DNA of 64,000 nt from Pyxicephalus adspersus (Eukaryota; Chordata; Amphibia; Anura; Pyxicephalidae), in NCBI RefSeq assembly GCF_032062135.1, contig NC_092861.1, positions 122,507,392-122,571,391 on the forward strand, read 5' to 3'. The notes under the pieces are model-generated. The model was given only the letters and a program-made list of their open reading frames with translations. It was not told the DNA's origin and did not search any database. Made by a program: the position numbers and the translations under genes. Each line of letters starts with the position of its first letter. The stretch's first letter is position 1. Positions 26,468 through 38,435 of the stretch are shown one piece after another.

Positions 26468-27252
26468 TGTAAGGAACTTACCCGCCCTGCGAGCCCGCGG
26501 TGTCCCTGGGGTTCCCAGCCACAGAGGGGGACGCCGCAGTAGCAGGCAGCATGGCCGAGGCTGCTGCTCTGCTCGCAGCTTGTCTGTCTCTACAGGCGGA
26601 GGGATTTGCCCTGGCCAAATTACTGTTCAGCCAGGCAGCAGCCCTTGCATCCCTTTGGATGTGGTTCCTGCTCCCAGCACTCCTTTGCAAGTGCAAAGTA
26701 GTGCACATCCTAGGGGTGCTGTGGGAAGAGGTGCGCGTGTTACCATGCGTCCCTCTTGTACCCCCCGAGGGCGTGGCACTCGGCTGCCTCTCCCCAGGGC
26801 GGGACATAGTTAGTTTGAATTCCCTGCGGCCAATCAGCCGCAGGGGATTTACTCAGTCTCCCATCAGACAGTACCAGGTGGCGCAAGGTGATTGGTCATC
26901 CTGGCCATTTAAGGAGAGCCTGTCCATTACACCATTGCCCGCTATAGCCTCTGTTACCACAGTGTGCTTGGGTGTGTCTTTGTGTACTTTAAACTTTATC
27001 TGCTTGTCATCTCCTCAGTGACCTGGTCTGAAACTAACTCTGATTGAACTCTGCCAGCCCTGACCTCGGATTGTTATTGACCATTCTGCCTGCTGCCTGC
27101 CCTGACCTCGGATTGTTACTGACCTGCATTTGCCTTATCCTTCTGTACCTCGCTTGATTGAATTTAACCCTTGCTGTGCTGTGCCATTTTGAATAAACCT
27201 GATTCAAGGATATCTGGAGTTGGTTGTGGTTTGTGTGCCCAGGCGCATTACA
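26468..27252 (+). mobile_element. Solo LTR (785 bp) with intact 5 bp target duplication
   Basis: The element begins TGTAAGG and ends GCGCATTACA, the TG...CA ends expected of an LTR. ATGAG precedes it at 26463-26467 and follows it at 27253-27257, a perfect 5 bp duplication. An AATAAA signal lies near 27191. Two tandem copies of the CCTGACCTCGGATTGTT phrase occur at about 27058-27115. No internal region is attached, so the provirus was reduced to one LTR by recombination. Gypsy-like or ERV origin cannot be separated from the LTR alone. The GC-rich open frames of up to 173 codons inside it are not genes. Confidence 0.93.
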
Positions 27253-27257
27253 ATGAG

Positions 27258-30200
27258 ATTTAGGAATCCTCTCTCTTAATCAAAGCTTTTTGGGACTTCC
27301 CTTTCATCAGTGCTCAATAGAAATATGTAGACTCAAAGCCAGTTCAGGTAGAATCCCAAAGCTCCAAGTATAACACTCCTGGTTCTCATGGTTTGATGTT
27401 GCCACAAAGCCTGCCTCTCAATTGTGAAAGTTGTTAAATAAGCTGCAGGACAAATATGTAACATAACAGCCCATCTGACTGCTATGGGCTACAGAGGGCC
27501 CAAAGCACCCTATTTCCTAAGAAATTGGGGGTCAAACAAGGGCAGTGGATGATATTAAAGTAGAAAAGTTATAGTATTGTGAGCTGGCAGGTATAAATTT
27601 AGGCTCCCCACTCCAATGCATTTTGCTATGTATGTGGCCCAAGGAATCCCCCAATTTACATTTTCAATTAGGGGGTCCTAGGCACATTTGTCCATAGTTG
27701 TATTTTTACAGGTTTTAAAACTTGTCACTGCATATATTGAAATTCTTTAAAATATGGGGTTTAAAGTTTGATTAGGAATAGCTAAAAGGGTATCCTGTTT
27801 ACCCTAAACATTTAAAGTTATTTTTGGAGATATGAAGGTTTGAACACAGTGAGTGCTTAGGATGCAGAATATAAAAAAGCAGTCCTTACAGAAACAACTA
27901 TTAACTGTGTTGCTTATTTCATCATTGTACGTGCCCACTGTACATTCCCCTCGGGTAACTCGATTTCATATACTTATGCGCATGGCAATATTATTTAGAA
28001 AAATAAAGTTGCATACAATTATTTAGCTTTAGTTTGTCAGCCTCTGTTAGATTTCTTTAAAATATTTAGTGCTCCATTTTACCAGAAGAATTGCTTTTAT
28101 GATGGATTTTAACCTAAACGAATCCTAATAGTTTGGGGCTATTGGGCTCAATGATGCATAGTTATCACCCTGCTATCGAAAATCGTGGCAACACACACTG
28201 GGGATACCCTAGTCAATGAACTAGTGTTAATTACTAATAAATGGAAGGAAACTTAGTTTGTAAATGTTCACAGATATTATATGAGAAAAAAGATACAGAA
28301 GCAATAACCACTGCAAGCTGCATTGTGTTTTCATAACATTTACATATTATCAAAGATAATATTATAACATTTGCCTAAAATATATTTTTAATGTCGACCT
28401 TTTATTCCAATCTTATTTTTATAATCTGATTATCGCATTTCATATTCAGATTTGTAAATTGTTTCCTCAAAGGCCATCTGTATATCCAGGAAGGTGGTTA
28501 GCATTCTTTAATACCAGCTAAGAAAAGCTCAAGTAACATTTCAGAGAGCCTGCTTATTTTTCAATTTTTTTATTCAGGTCAAACGTGACCCATACTGTAG
28601 ACTTCCACTAAGAATGAGGAATAGTGAAGAACAATCATTAATTGGGCACATGCATATGTTATGAGCAACTATGGTATAATGCACAATAGTTGGCTGTACA
28701 GACTAAAAAAATGGACTTCAACCTAAAGCCATAGGTATATGTAGGGATAATCACATTCACATACATTATATATCTAAAGCTGCCTACCACTTTCTGATGA
28801 AGGCTTTCTTTTAGATGAATAACCTGGTTCCCGAACAGTTTTTTTATGTTAGATGGTTCTATAGATATGCAGGTCAAATCTCACCAGTAATTATTCAGGG
28901 AGGTAGAGTAGTCACAGTAAAAAACAGATCTCTCCCTAATGACTAATATAAGGTTTATACAAATCTTTCCAGTCAACAAATCTGAATATGTAAGGAAACA
29001 ATTTACATTTACAATTTACAGGTAAACAGACATCAAAATATGCAAATTACATTAAAAAAGAATGAAGGCAAACATTAAAATTTTAACTCATAATTTATGC
29101 CTAGTAAAATATATAAAATAATACAGAAAAGAAATATAGTATTTATTGAAGAATGAATGTAAGTTAAAAGAGAACTGCATTCTTTGTGTAAACGCCCCCA
29201 TTCCTGCACTCATATACATGTGGTGATTAGGTGCGTAGGTGATTTTGTGTCAAAAGAGATCATGATTACCATGTGAGTACTATTAAGCACAGTAGTACTT
29301 TGAGCACAGACTTAGGACAAGTATTGGAGGTATATTTAAAAAAGCCTGGGCTTGAATCTGGCCAAGTTCAGAATTGCTTCCCTTTGTTTAGTGTTAACTG
29401 CAGTGTTTGATAACAACTTTGTTGTGCATTTTCAATGTGGTTAAGGTGCAGTTCTTCCTTCAGTGGAATAAAGCAACCATGCATCCAAAAGTGACTTTCC
29501 ACTTTAAGGAACTGCGCCGCAATTCACTGCAGTTACATGCAATAAAGCACACAAAATGGTTCTCAATCACTCAGTTTCACCTAAATTAGAGCAGTTGGAA
29601 ATGTGGTTGAGTGTGTGGTTGAATACTGTGGTCAACCATAAGTCTGAAATGGCCCTACGTTAGTTGAATGATGCTGGCTGTTATCAACCCAAAAGACGGA
29701 TGACATTTAGTTAGTGGCAACAATTGAAGGAAACAGCTCTGAAGCTCAAAAAGTCACGTATTTTAGTCTAACTTTAGCTGGACAGTTTTAATTTTATTCA
29801 TACCTGGAGTTCAACTTTAGATGGGGAAACTATCGAATTGTACCAGCCTTTTGTTAGGTACCATCCTTGTTAGATACATTTGTATTTTGTAAAGTTTTGC
29901 AGCATTAGAAGTAGACAGTTTGTTGGTAACCACTTCCAATTTCTGTGTGTTAGGGCTTTAGCTTGCTAATGCATGGAATTTGTATTCCCTTTTAAATGTC
30001 TCATTTATAGGTTTTCAGTGAGCAATGGATTGTAACCTTGTAGTGTAGGCAATACTTTATTCATCATGTGAAAAAAAATTCCCCAGTTCACATTAGCTGT
30101 TATCATGCAAATTTACTGGGGATTTGTAATCTGACTTGAGTTCTGTTTTCGGATTGCATTTTGTTAAACATAACACGGGGGGAAAATGATTTACATAAAA

Positions 30201-30583
30201 CCATTGATTTTAAGCCAGGTGTATCAAGCCTCTACCCTCTAAAGAAATAATCATAACAATGAATAGCTTTTAAATGCACTCATGTGGTGAAACTGGGACA
30301 TGGGGAAACTATGTTCTAAAGGCTTTAAGAATCTGATATATTTAGCTAAAACTCTGCTTAACGTTACATTGCCATATAGTAAAGGTACCATCCAAAAAAC
30401 TGTGATATTTTGTCCTAGATATTAGTGACATCAAACAAAGAAACAAAATTCTAAGAACTTTAAAAGCACTAATCATGGAGATGTATCATATATATATTTA
30501 ACAAATAAAAGAATAATACATTACAAAAAAGTGTTTATCATAGCGATTGCATGTAATATACATCCATTCTCATACTGTATTCC
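27258..30583. other. AT-rich DNA without recognised genes
   Basis: No coding exon recognised. A segment at about 29340-29660 shares the motif order GTGCAGTT, GTGTGGTTGA and TGTGGTCAACCATAAGTCTGAAA with about 62320-62380, suggesting an uncharacterised interspersed repeat. The hammerhead-like motif at 27279 is listed separately. Confidence 0.35.
27279..27312 (-). other. Hammerhead-like core motif A
   Basis: On the minus strand the order is ACTGATGA, a GGGA-AG-TCCC hairpin, then AAAAAGC. Hammerhead ribozymes have CUGANGA, stem II, GAAA, stem III and UH. Here the GAAA block is AAAA, so this copy is probably inactive or only coincidentally similar. It lies just right of the solo LTR, in what may be an older repeat. 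Confidence 0.3.
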
Positions 30584-30611
30584 ACATGTTTCAATACATA
30601 AGCTTCCTCAG
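30584..30611 (-). other. Hammerhead-like core motif B
   Basis: On the minus strand CTGAGGA is followed 12 bases later by GAAACATGTGG. Stem II pairing between the blocks is poor. It resembles the better-formed motif at 45015-45060 in overall order, which suggests a shared parent repeat. Confidence 0.3.
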
Positions 30612-30750
30612 GACTGATGAGACTGACATTAAAAAACATATATTCTGTATAATAAAACCAATTCAAAAATATTAATTTACGCAATTTCTTGGAATGACAG
30701 ATCCAAGAGAGGAGTCTGAAAGGCAGTACTGATATCCACAGTCAACCCTG

Positions 30751-31291
30751 CATCCCGGGTGCCAAAATCTGGCCCGGGGCAAAACCTAGCCCCCAACATC
30801 CTTTTTTTTGGCCCCCCAAAGGAATCCTAAATATGAACTGCAGCTGGCCCACCGCTGCATTTAAATAGCGCCGGTACTATAACTCCTGGCATCACACTCG
30901 TCTATAGACCAGCAGGCTCTCTGCCTATGTGTGGCACTGCATTGGACTTGACTTGAATGGTTGGATTTTCATAGAAGAATATTGTTATTATTATTGTTAG
31001 CCTGTGCAAAAAGGTTACCATTGAAATTTAACTCAGAAGGCTACAAATAGAGAAAGAGGCATAGGATTTTTTCCTAAATAAAATTAAAATAAAAACTTTT
31101 ATGCCTCTTTTCCTAGTAAAAGCTTGTTCCAGATTCAATATGAAGCAAAAACCTCTTTGTTTCCATATAAAAAGGGTTTATATCTAATGAGAAGATAAAA
31201 TTTCAATTTTTTCAATAAATTTCAAGATTGGCCGCGGCTTTGTTTAAGTTTTTAATTTTGGCCCTCTGTGTATTTGAGTTTGACACCCCTG
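30751..31291. mobile_element. hAT-like MITE (CAGGGGTGTCAAACTC type)
   Basis: The right end TTTGAGTTTGACACCCCTG is a classic hAT-type terminus. The left end CATCCCGGGTGCCAAAATCT followed by GGCCCGGGGC is its diverged inverse. Both ends carry the GGCCC-rich subterminal blocks of this family. I could not find a matching 8 bp duplication at the left, so that boundary is approximate. Confidence 0.75.
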
Positions 31292-32236
31292 GTTTACAAG
31301 ATGTAGAAGACACCATCATGAAATCTTTAAAAGTTGCTAAATTCAGTAATATCAGTATTTCTTTAAAGCACCTTCCATTCTTCCCAATCACAAGCTGTCA
31401 AATTTCCCAAATTGTCGCCCTTGTGCGATTATAAGGGTAAACCAACAGATTTCAAATTTCATATTAATTTTCATGCCAAATTTAATAAAAAGGCATATTT
31501 GAATGTGCAGTAATTGGTCAAATTTTGCAAAGGTCGTTTTCCTGCTAGAAAGGTATTTGAATGTTTAGTTACAGCTAGAGAGGTTTGGATTAATTTGGGT
31601 TTGCTATGTTTTACTTCTGGCATGCTTAGAGAGGTTTGGGTTAATTTGGGTTTGCTATGTTTTACTTCTTGCATGCTTAATATTTAGTACTATTTAGATA
31701 CTGGATGAACAGTGGAGTATTTTGCATCAAGTGTGAAACCTACCTACGAGGTGGACTGTTGCTACTTGTACATAAAAGCCTACCTCAAGCTCTCAAATCC
31801 AAAGGATAAGGAAGCATGGCTGCTGCCACTAAACTTCCTGAATAGCACTAAATTTAAAATAAAGATAAGATATACTTTTGAATATAAAATATCTAAACTT
31901 TATCATGGTAAGGTTATTAGCACAGTGACCACACAAAGACCCTTATATTAACATTTGTCCGCAGTACTTGTAACATTTTTTTATTCATCTGAAAGAAACA
32001 GGATTTTTACTTGCACATGATTGGATGGTTGAAGTCCGGAAGGTGTCACCTTTTTTACAAGCTTAAATGAAAGTTCCTATGCAAGGTGATATTTCAACTT
32101 GATAAGTGAACAGCCTTTAGTAATTGAGCCCTACTGTTATTTAAAGGTCATTTAACTAATAAAAATGTTAGCTTTGGTAAAGCATGTGAGCCGTAATTAC
32201 TCATCAATATCTTAAAATGCAAATATGTTCAGCATC
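31292..32236. other. AT-rich DNA with a two-copy 51 bp tandem repeat
   Basis: Apart from the tandem repeat at 31577-31678 nothing was recognised. The longest open frames here are under 80 codons and lack domains. Confidence 0.45.
31577..31678. repeat. 51 bp tandem repeat, two copies
   Basis: The units 31577-31627 and 31628-31678 start AGAGAGGTTTGG and end GCATGCTT. They differ at two positions by eye. Confidence 0.95.
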
Positions 32237-32244
32237 ATCTAAAC

Positions 32245-32470
32245 CAGCGGTCGCCAACTGGTGGTGGTTCAGGAGAAAATTTTGGTGGTCTGCGGCTCTG
32301 ACCGGCGCGCCCCCCAGTGGGGTCAGAGCCGCAGACCATGTCTCCTGTACAGATTGCAGGCTCAGGGTGTTTTTTTTTTTCCCTTTAAGTGACACACAGC
32401 TCCCGCATATGTGCGGTTCGGAGTCCGTGAAATTAGTAGTCGGTGACGTCCAAAAGGTTGGCGACCACTG
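32245..32470. mobile_element. hAT MITE (226 bp) with perfect 8 bp target duplication
   Basis: ATCTAAAC occurs at 32237-32244 and 32471-32478, directly flanking the element. The termini are CAGCGGTCGCCAAC on the left and, read inverted, CAGTGGTCGCCAAC on the right. A perfect inverted repeat starting GGTCTGCGGCTCTGACC lies at the centre-left, around GGCGCGCCCC. No transposase is encoded, so movement would have needed an autonomous hAT source. GC content is much higher than in the flanks. Confidence 0.96.
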
Positions 32471-32478
32471 ATCTAAAC

Positions 32479-34100
32479 TACTACTTGTACCTCCTGGGTG
32501 TGCATCATTACACATCCTGGCCTTATAGTTTCCTTTGAATAAATGATCCTTGCATATCATTATATGGGGTAAGTAATAGAGAGAACATGTGATGTCATTA
32601 AACTCAATTAAATACTTCAATGGGATTTTTTTTTAAACAGGAGGGCTTCAAATAATTTGGAGAGAAGAATGTGGAAAAATAGATGTAAGATAGCATTAAG
32701 CTAAATAAAGAAGGATACAGAGTGCTGAATGTCTTACACTTTACAATAAAATAAATTAAATTTTCCTCTAAGGGGAATTTAGTTTATCTGCCTTGCTGTA
32801 AATATTGCTCTGCCATTGTCATTTATAAACCTGCATAGAAAAGATACTGTAGCTCACACAAATAAACATACTGATTTAAAATTATGTCTCATCCTCCACC
32901 ACCCTTATTTTTGCAAGTTATTAGTTCACTAATCTGTCTGGAGTTCAGCAGACCATTTTATTATTCAAGTATTTCTGGCAAAATAAACATTAATATAGTT
33001 CACACAACAGTCTATAACAAATCAGAAAGGAAGAACCCCACTTTTTTTGACTGCTATTTTGACAGCCATGCTGTGTGCAGACAGCAAACAAAGTACCAGA
33101 TACCGGTATGGTCGGTTTACCTGCAGCTCATCTATTTTACCCATTGATGAACTACCATGCCTTGTTCTTAGAAGTGCTCAGAACAATAAAAATCTGTCTA
33201 AAATCAAATCTGATCAGATCAATCATGAAATCCAAATGGATTCCAAATAAACTCAAATTTGAAATATAATGGAATCGCACTCTAAGTGTATTATATCGAT
33301 TGGGGATTATATGGCTCTTACAGCCCAAAAGGCATCCCTGACAAAAATATTCTTACAAAACTCATGAAAGCACGTGCCCTCAAAATAGATTTTTTTCTGC
33401 TACATTGAACCTAAAAGGCCAGTCTGTATGTTTTTTTTTTTTTTTTGAATAACGACAAAAAAAGGCATTTTTCCATTTCACCCCACACTGATATAATAGA
33501 AGCCCCTGTGGTGTGTACTGCTGCTGTTATAAAACACAAGAACACAATACATTTGGTTTTCTGTGTGCTAAAGCAGGTGTCTTCGCTCTGACAGCTGAAT
33601 GTATATTTTGCTCTGGTACCTAAATGAATGATTTAGAGAGAGATGTGGCAGCAGTTTATGTCTATCAAGCTTTACTACATTGAATAGTATACAGGTAATT
33701 AACTGATAAGAAGGCCTAAGGTAGACCTAATCAATGTGTTCCTGCTCCCTCTCTATCTAACCACAGGCCTTGACCAAGCTACATTACTTTAACAGGAGCA
33801 GAGAATATTAGGGTCATGTTTGGGCAGTGTTTTCTAACAATGGACACCCATTTTTGACAGGCATGATGATTCTCATGTCATGCTTTAGCTTTGAGTTTAG
33901 TGACTTGCAATTCTTTTCACTTTAAAATTCCTATACATTTTTACATTTTAAAGACAATGTATACGTATTTTGGGTATATAAAATGAAACATTTTTTGTTC
34001 AGAATTTTAAAAAGCTCTTTATCATTTGTTTTGTGGGGCAATAAACTTAATATAAGCTCTTTTATATTAGAGTTACTCTACTCCTAGAACCAGAGAATAT
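32479..34100. other. AT-rich DNA without recognised genes
   Basis: No recognised exon or repeat. A T run of 17 bases lies near 33430. Confidence 0.4.
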
Positions 34101-34957
34101 GGGGTGATCCAGCAAACCTAAAATGGATCTGGTCCTGGATTAAAAACATTAACAACTAACAAATAGCAAATTCCTCCTAGAAATCCATGACTGTGAAATT
34201 ACAGAGACCCACAGACTTCCCTTTTCCACCCATAACCTCCCCCCGAATACCATAACACAACACTTTCTTTTGTTTAAATGGCCCGCAGGCCTTTTATTAA
34301 CAGACAATTTTAATGTAAACCTTTAACAAACGTAAACATCATAAATAATGATTTACATACCAACTCAAATAGGTATTCATTAACATAAATTAACCTTAAA
34401 TAACAGTAATAATAATAACAGATTAACAATCCCTTTAAAACATTAACCCTTTCAGGTTGGCGGTCTTCGAAGTCCCACACTAACACCTAGGACCTGCGCC
34501 AAAAAACTGCCGCCTTAAACACCCAGCACCACTCCTCTTCACACCAATCTGGAGCCTCGACACCAAAGATGGATCTCCCAACCCCACCGATGACACCACC
34601 AAAACAGACTACCTTTGAGGACCTCCACCGCCATACCATACCTAAGTAAGGGTGGGCAGGTGTTAACTTTTTCCTGCCATTTTCCAAAATCAAGAGACCC
34701 ACCCACTAACTTCCTGCTCATTATAACCCCTTAACCCAACCCTCACCCCTGCCTACCTACCAACCCAAAACAATACCAATCAACCCTTTCCGTCTGCTTC
34801 CTGACTCCCAAGTCATGCAGGCCTTTCCCTTACGCTTTTTCCAGGCCTGTTCTTTCACTACATTCCAGGCCTGTCTTTTCAGGTTTGCTGGATAACCCAG
34901 CTTCACTGTGGAAAGTGTATCTTCTCCAGCCTTGGGGAGTTTTAATAATTCAGGCTC
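34101..34957. mobile_element. Palindromic MITE, copy 4, interrupted
   Basis: The left part (34101-34188) runs from GGTGATCCAGCAAACCT to AAATCCAT. The right part (about 34879-34957) resumes at CAGGTTTGCTGGATAACCCAG and ends TAATTCAGGCTC. In intact copies these are contiguous, so about 690 bp was inserted at the centre. The left terminus is missing. Confidence 0.8.
34189..34878 (-). mobile_element. Unidentified insertion within the palindromic MITE
   Basis: This GC-richer block separates the two halves of the MITE. On the minus strand it carries an AATAAAAGGCC segment, which could be a polyadenylation signal, and short repeats of CAGGCCTG at the end near 34860. It lacks a clean target duplication, and its edges are uncertain by about 20 bp at the right. 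It could be an LTR or a truncated retroelement; I do not recognise the family. Confidence 0.6.
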
Positions 34958-37900
34958 ATTGTTCCAAACAGGACAGAAATATTATACTAATATAGAAGTG
35001 GAAACCAATTTCAGAACAATTATACTTTAGAATAGTATAACAAACTGGGAATGGTACATTACTTTTTTTAGGGACACATGATTCATAAAGGTTGTGTAGT
35101 TAGCCAGATAAAGAGCAATGGCTTATGAACAGAGATCATGTGTTGAAATTACAGGGTAAGGTTGAAAGAGAATATATATTCATTTAGTACAACCCAATTC
35201 AGCAGAATGCAGATAATGGTAATTATAGAATTCTTTCTGATAGTTCTGAGTCTGTTATATCTCATGTACCTAAAAAATACATTTTATCCATAGGGACTTT
35301 TATAGGTTTAGAACAGCTAACGTTGATGTGGAGCAAGTTGGGATCCAAAGCTGAACATCATTCAAAACTGATACTTGACATTTAATTCACTGTATGTCTT
35401 TTCACACATACTCAACAACATGGGCAATTTTAGATTTATTTCATTTTAGGAAAAAAGAATGCTATAAGTTGGCATTCCCAATTACAGGGAATAAAATCTC
35501 TGCCCAATGTGTGCAGTTTTCTGATGTATAAGCAAATGATACACAACTGATCCAACCAAGCTATACCACAAGTAATATCACGTACAATATATCCCTAATG
35601 ATGACTTAAAGGTATGCTCTTCATTTGCCACATGTTACAGAAGGACCTGCTAGGGAAATATTCTTCCTTACTGCTACATTGTCTGGATTATAAATGTCCC
35701 TTTTGTAATAAATTGAAAATTCTACTAAAAATGTAAAAATATCAATAAAAAACAGGCATTAGGAATTTTAGGAAGATAGAGACCTAAAAATGGTTCCTAG
35801 GAAATGATTAAATTTAATTATTATTCATTTGACACAATTGACAACAAGTCAACCTTAAAATATAGTAATCATGGCACAGAGTTTAACATTTATTTAGCAA
35901 ACTGAAATTGCTTTACCCTGTATAAAAAACATATACTATACCAAATATGTGCATGGCGTGACTATTTTGCAATTGCAATCATATTGTTTGATGTACTGTA
36001 TAAAATTGTTGCATTCCTATCAAGTAGAGATATTAGACAATTGAATTTACAGGCCTGAAGCACTAATCTGGAGTGCCTAATATACCAGACAGTGGTGTTT
36101 TAAATTAGAACAATTATGTAAATTTTGATACCGTATTGAGATTATTTTTTTACAGTTATGCATATAAAATAGCATTGAGTATATGTATTCATTAGAGCAA
36201 CAATAATAAACTATTTAATCTCACCTTTAATGTCTCTGATTTCAAATAAAATGTGTGTCTGGCCATGTCTGTGTATGTTTATGTATGAGTACCCATGGAA
36301 TTGAAGAGGATCTAAACTCATTATTCTACCTGGTCTTTTTTTTTGTCTAGCCAGACCGCTCTAGCTTAAAGTGTAAAAAACATACTTACAATTTTTTGAA
36401 GCGGTCTGATATTACCACAGTTCTGGTTTAGATTATTCAGGGCGGGGTTAGACCTGCTTCAGGTTCGGGTGATCCCACTTAGCTATCGGCGGCTGGCATC
36501 TTGCATTCTTAAAGAACCAGCATTCGCACATTTGACAGCAGTGAGAAGTGCTGGTACTGCTTACTCCCCCCCATTGGCTGCTTCGGTTAGAGTGCACTAC
36601 TGATTGGCTGCTCAGGAAGAGGCAGGTAATCAGTATATCTGCTTTCACATACTACCTACTGTGGATGATGGCTAAACACAGAATGTAATACCAGGAACAG
36701 AGCTGTCTCCGATTCACGGTTAGGATATTGTAAGTGTTTTTTTGTATTTTAGGAAGTGGAACATGGGGTAAAGTTACTACATGAGTTATTTTCCACTTTC
36801 AATGATAATTTACATTTATGTGATTTATTTGTTGATAGTCAATGTTTGTAAATACAGCAACAACATCCCTTGAGATGAGTTTGTGGTTCTTTTTATTTCT
36901 TTTCATTTGCTGACCTCACCATGTATATAACACATGTCACACTTGGTCCATAGATAGTATTTGAAATGTCTGCATCATGCTTTTACCTCTGCACATCCAC
37001 AAAGATCTACTCATATATGAGCATTCATGGTAGACCTGTTAGGAAAAATCAGGAGTGGACATCCATAAGGAGCATCAGTATTGTAGAGCTGCTTAATTGA
37101 ATGGATTACCCAGCAAGCAAAAAAATTAGCCATGGTTGGCTATGGTTCTAAAACTCCTGAAGTTTCAGTAATACTAAATAAAATATTAGTTTATACACAT
37201 GAAAACGTTTTATACTAATATTATTTTCATTTTTTTCTTCATCCAAAAATAATGTTCATAATCATCTTGAGCAAGACTCAAGAGTGTGAACAGGTATCTA
37301 CCAATGTTATTTAGGAGGTCATTAGGGATCTGACACATTACTTTTTCTTTGTTACTAATGACTGCTATTGTATAATACCATAGTAGCGCCTCCCTCTTGC
37401 TCTCCTCCCATCTCCACAGAAGATAACAGGCTACTTGGCTCTCTTCATCCTGTCTCCAGAAACAGAACCTTGGATAATCCAAGGTGGTCAATCAGACAGA
37501 TAATCAAAAGATCAAGAGGGTTCAAGACCCTGAGGTCAGTCTAGACATCAGGCAGCAAAAGGGTCAGACAGGGATAAAGCCACATCAATTATGCAACTTC
37601 ACACAATCAAAGGCACAGCTATCTAGGAGTTATTTAAAAATGCTGCTGGTGAATTAGAAATCATAACAAAGCACCAGGGCATAAGCTAATCCTTCCCTAT
37701 AGGTCACAAGGTCATAAGGGGCCCCCGACCAGTTGGTACCCCTGCTATGGCCAGTGGTATGCACAGCCAGAGGATGAAATGGGTACATGCACTGATGTGA
37801 ACCTTAGCACTGCACACACATATGAGACCAGCAACCATTCACCCCCAGTTGGGGATGCTGGCGGAAAATGAGGGAGGTAAATAATGCAGGTAAGTGGTAG

Positions 37901-38282
37901 TGACTGACAATATTCCCTTAAAACCTGAATTATTTTAACCCAAGATAACAAGGGATTGGTGTTCTGTTTACTCTTGTGTGTGGCATTATCATACCAAGAT
38001 CAGAAATGTTCTTAAAGGCCCTCAGAAGGAAAGTTGTGGATGGCTATTACTGATGGCTATGAATGCTAGGAACTCCAATATTTCATTGTGAGATCTACAG
38101 GTAACTCTTGCAATAGTTGGTATCAAAGTGCAATCATCTAAAATCAGAAATACATTGTACCAATTTAACCAATTTAAGTGCTTTGGATAAGGAGACAGTG
38201 TGCTATTGAAAATATAAGCAAGGGCCAGGCCTTCTGGGAAATCGTGATGTAGACTGATGAATTAATGGACATAGTAGTAGTG
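34958..38282. other. DNA without recognised genes
   Basis: No exon recognised. Bases 36345-36660 are GC-richer and resemble a MITE, but I cannot pair the ends. Bases 37460-37580 contain runs such as GAGGTCAGTCTAGACATCAGGCAG that look repeat-like and are unassigned. Confidence 0.35.
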
Positions 38283-38435
38283 GAAATAGTGCAAACTAAG
38301 ATAACATTTCAGGTGAAAGACCTCATACGAACACTAAAGCATGGTGGTGGAAATGTCATAGTTTGGGGTTGCTTTGCTGGCATATGGTCTTGGCAGCTTG
38401 CCATCATGGATGAACTTTTTCACATAACTGTATAG
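38283..38435 (+). pseudogene. Tc1/mariner-like transposase fragment
   Basis: One frame, open from about 38283 to a stop at 38433, contains KHGGGNVIVWGCFAG. This matches the conserved HGGGxxMVWGCF block of Tc1-family transposases, just before the second catalytic aspartate region. The rest of the transposase and the inverted repeats are not visible, and the frame stops about 33 codons later. It is a dead remnant. Confidence 0.8.

Noticed and set aside
26463..27021. GC-rich overlapping open frames of 109-173 codons
   Set aside because: They lie inside the solo LTR, overlap on both strands and are not preserved as frames in the second LTR copy.
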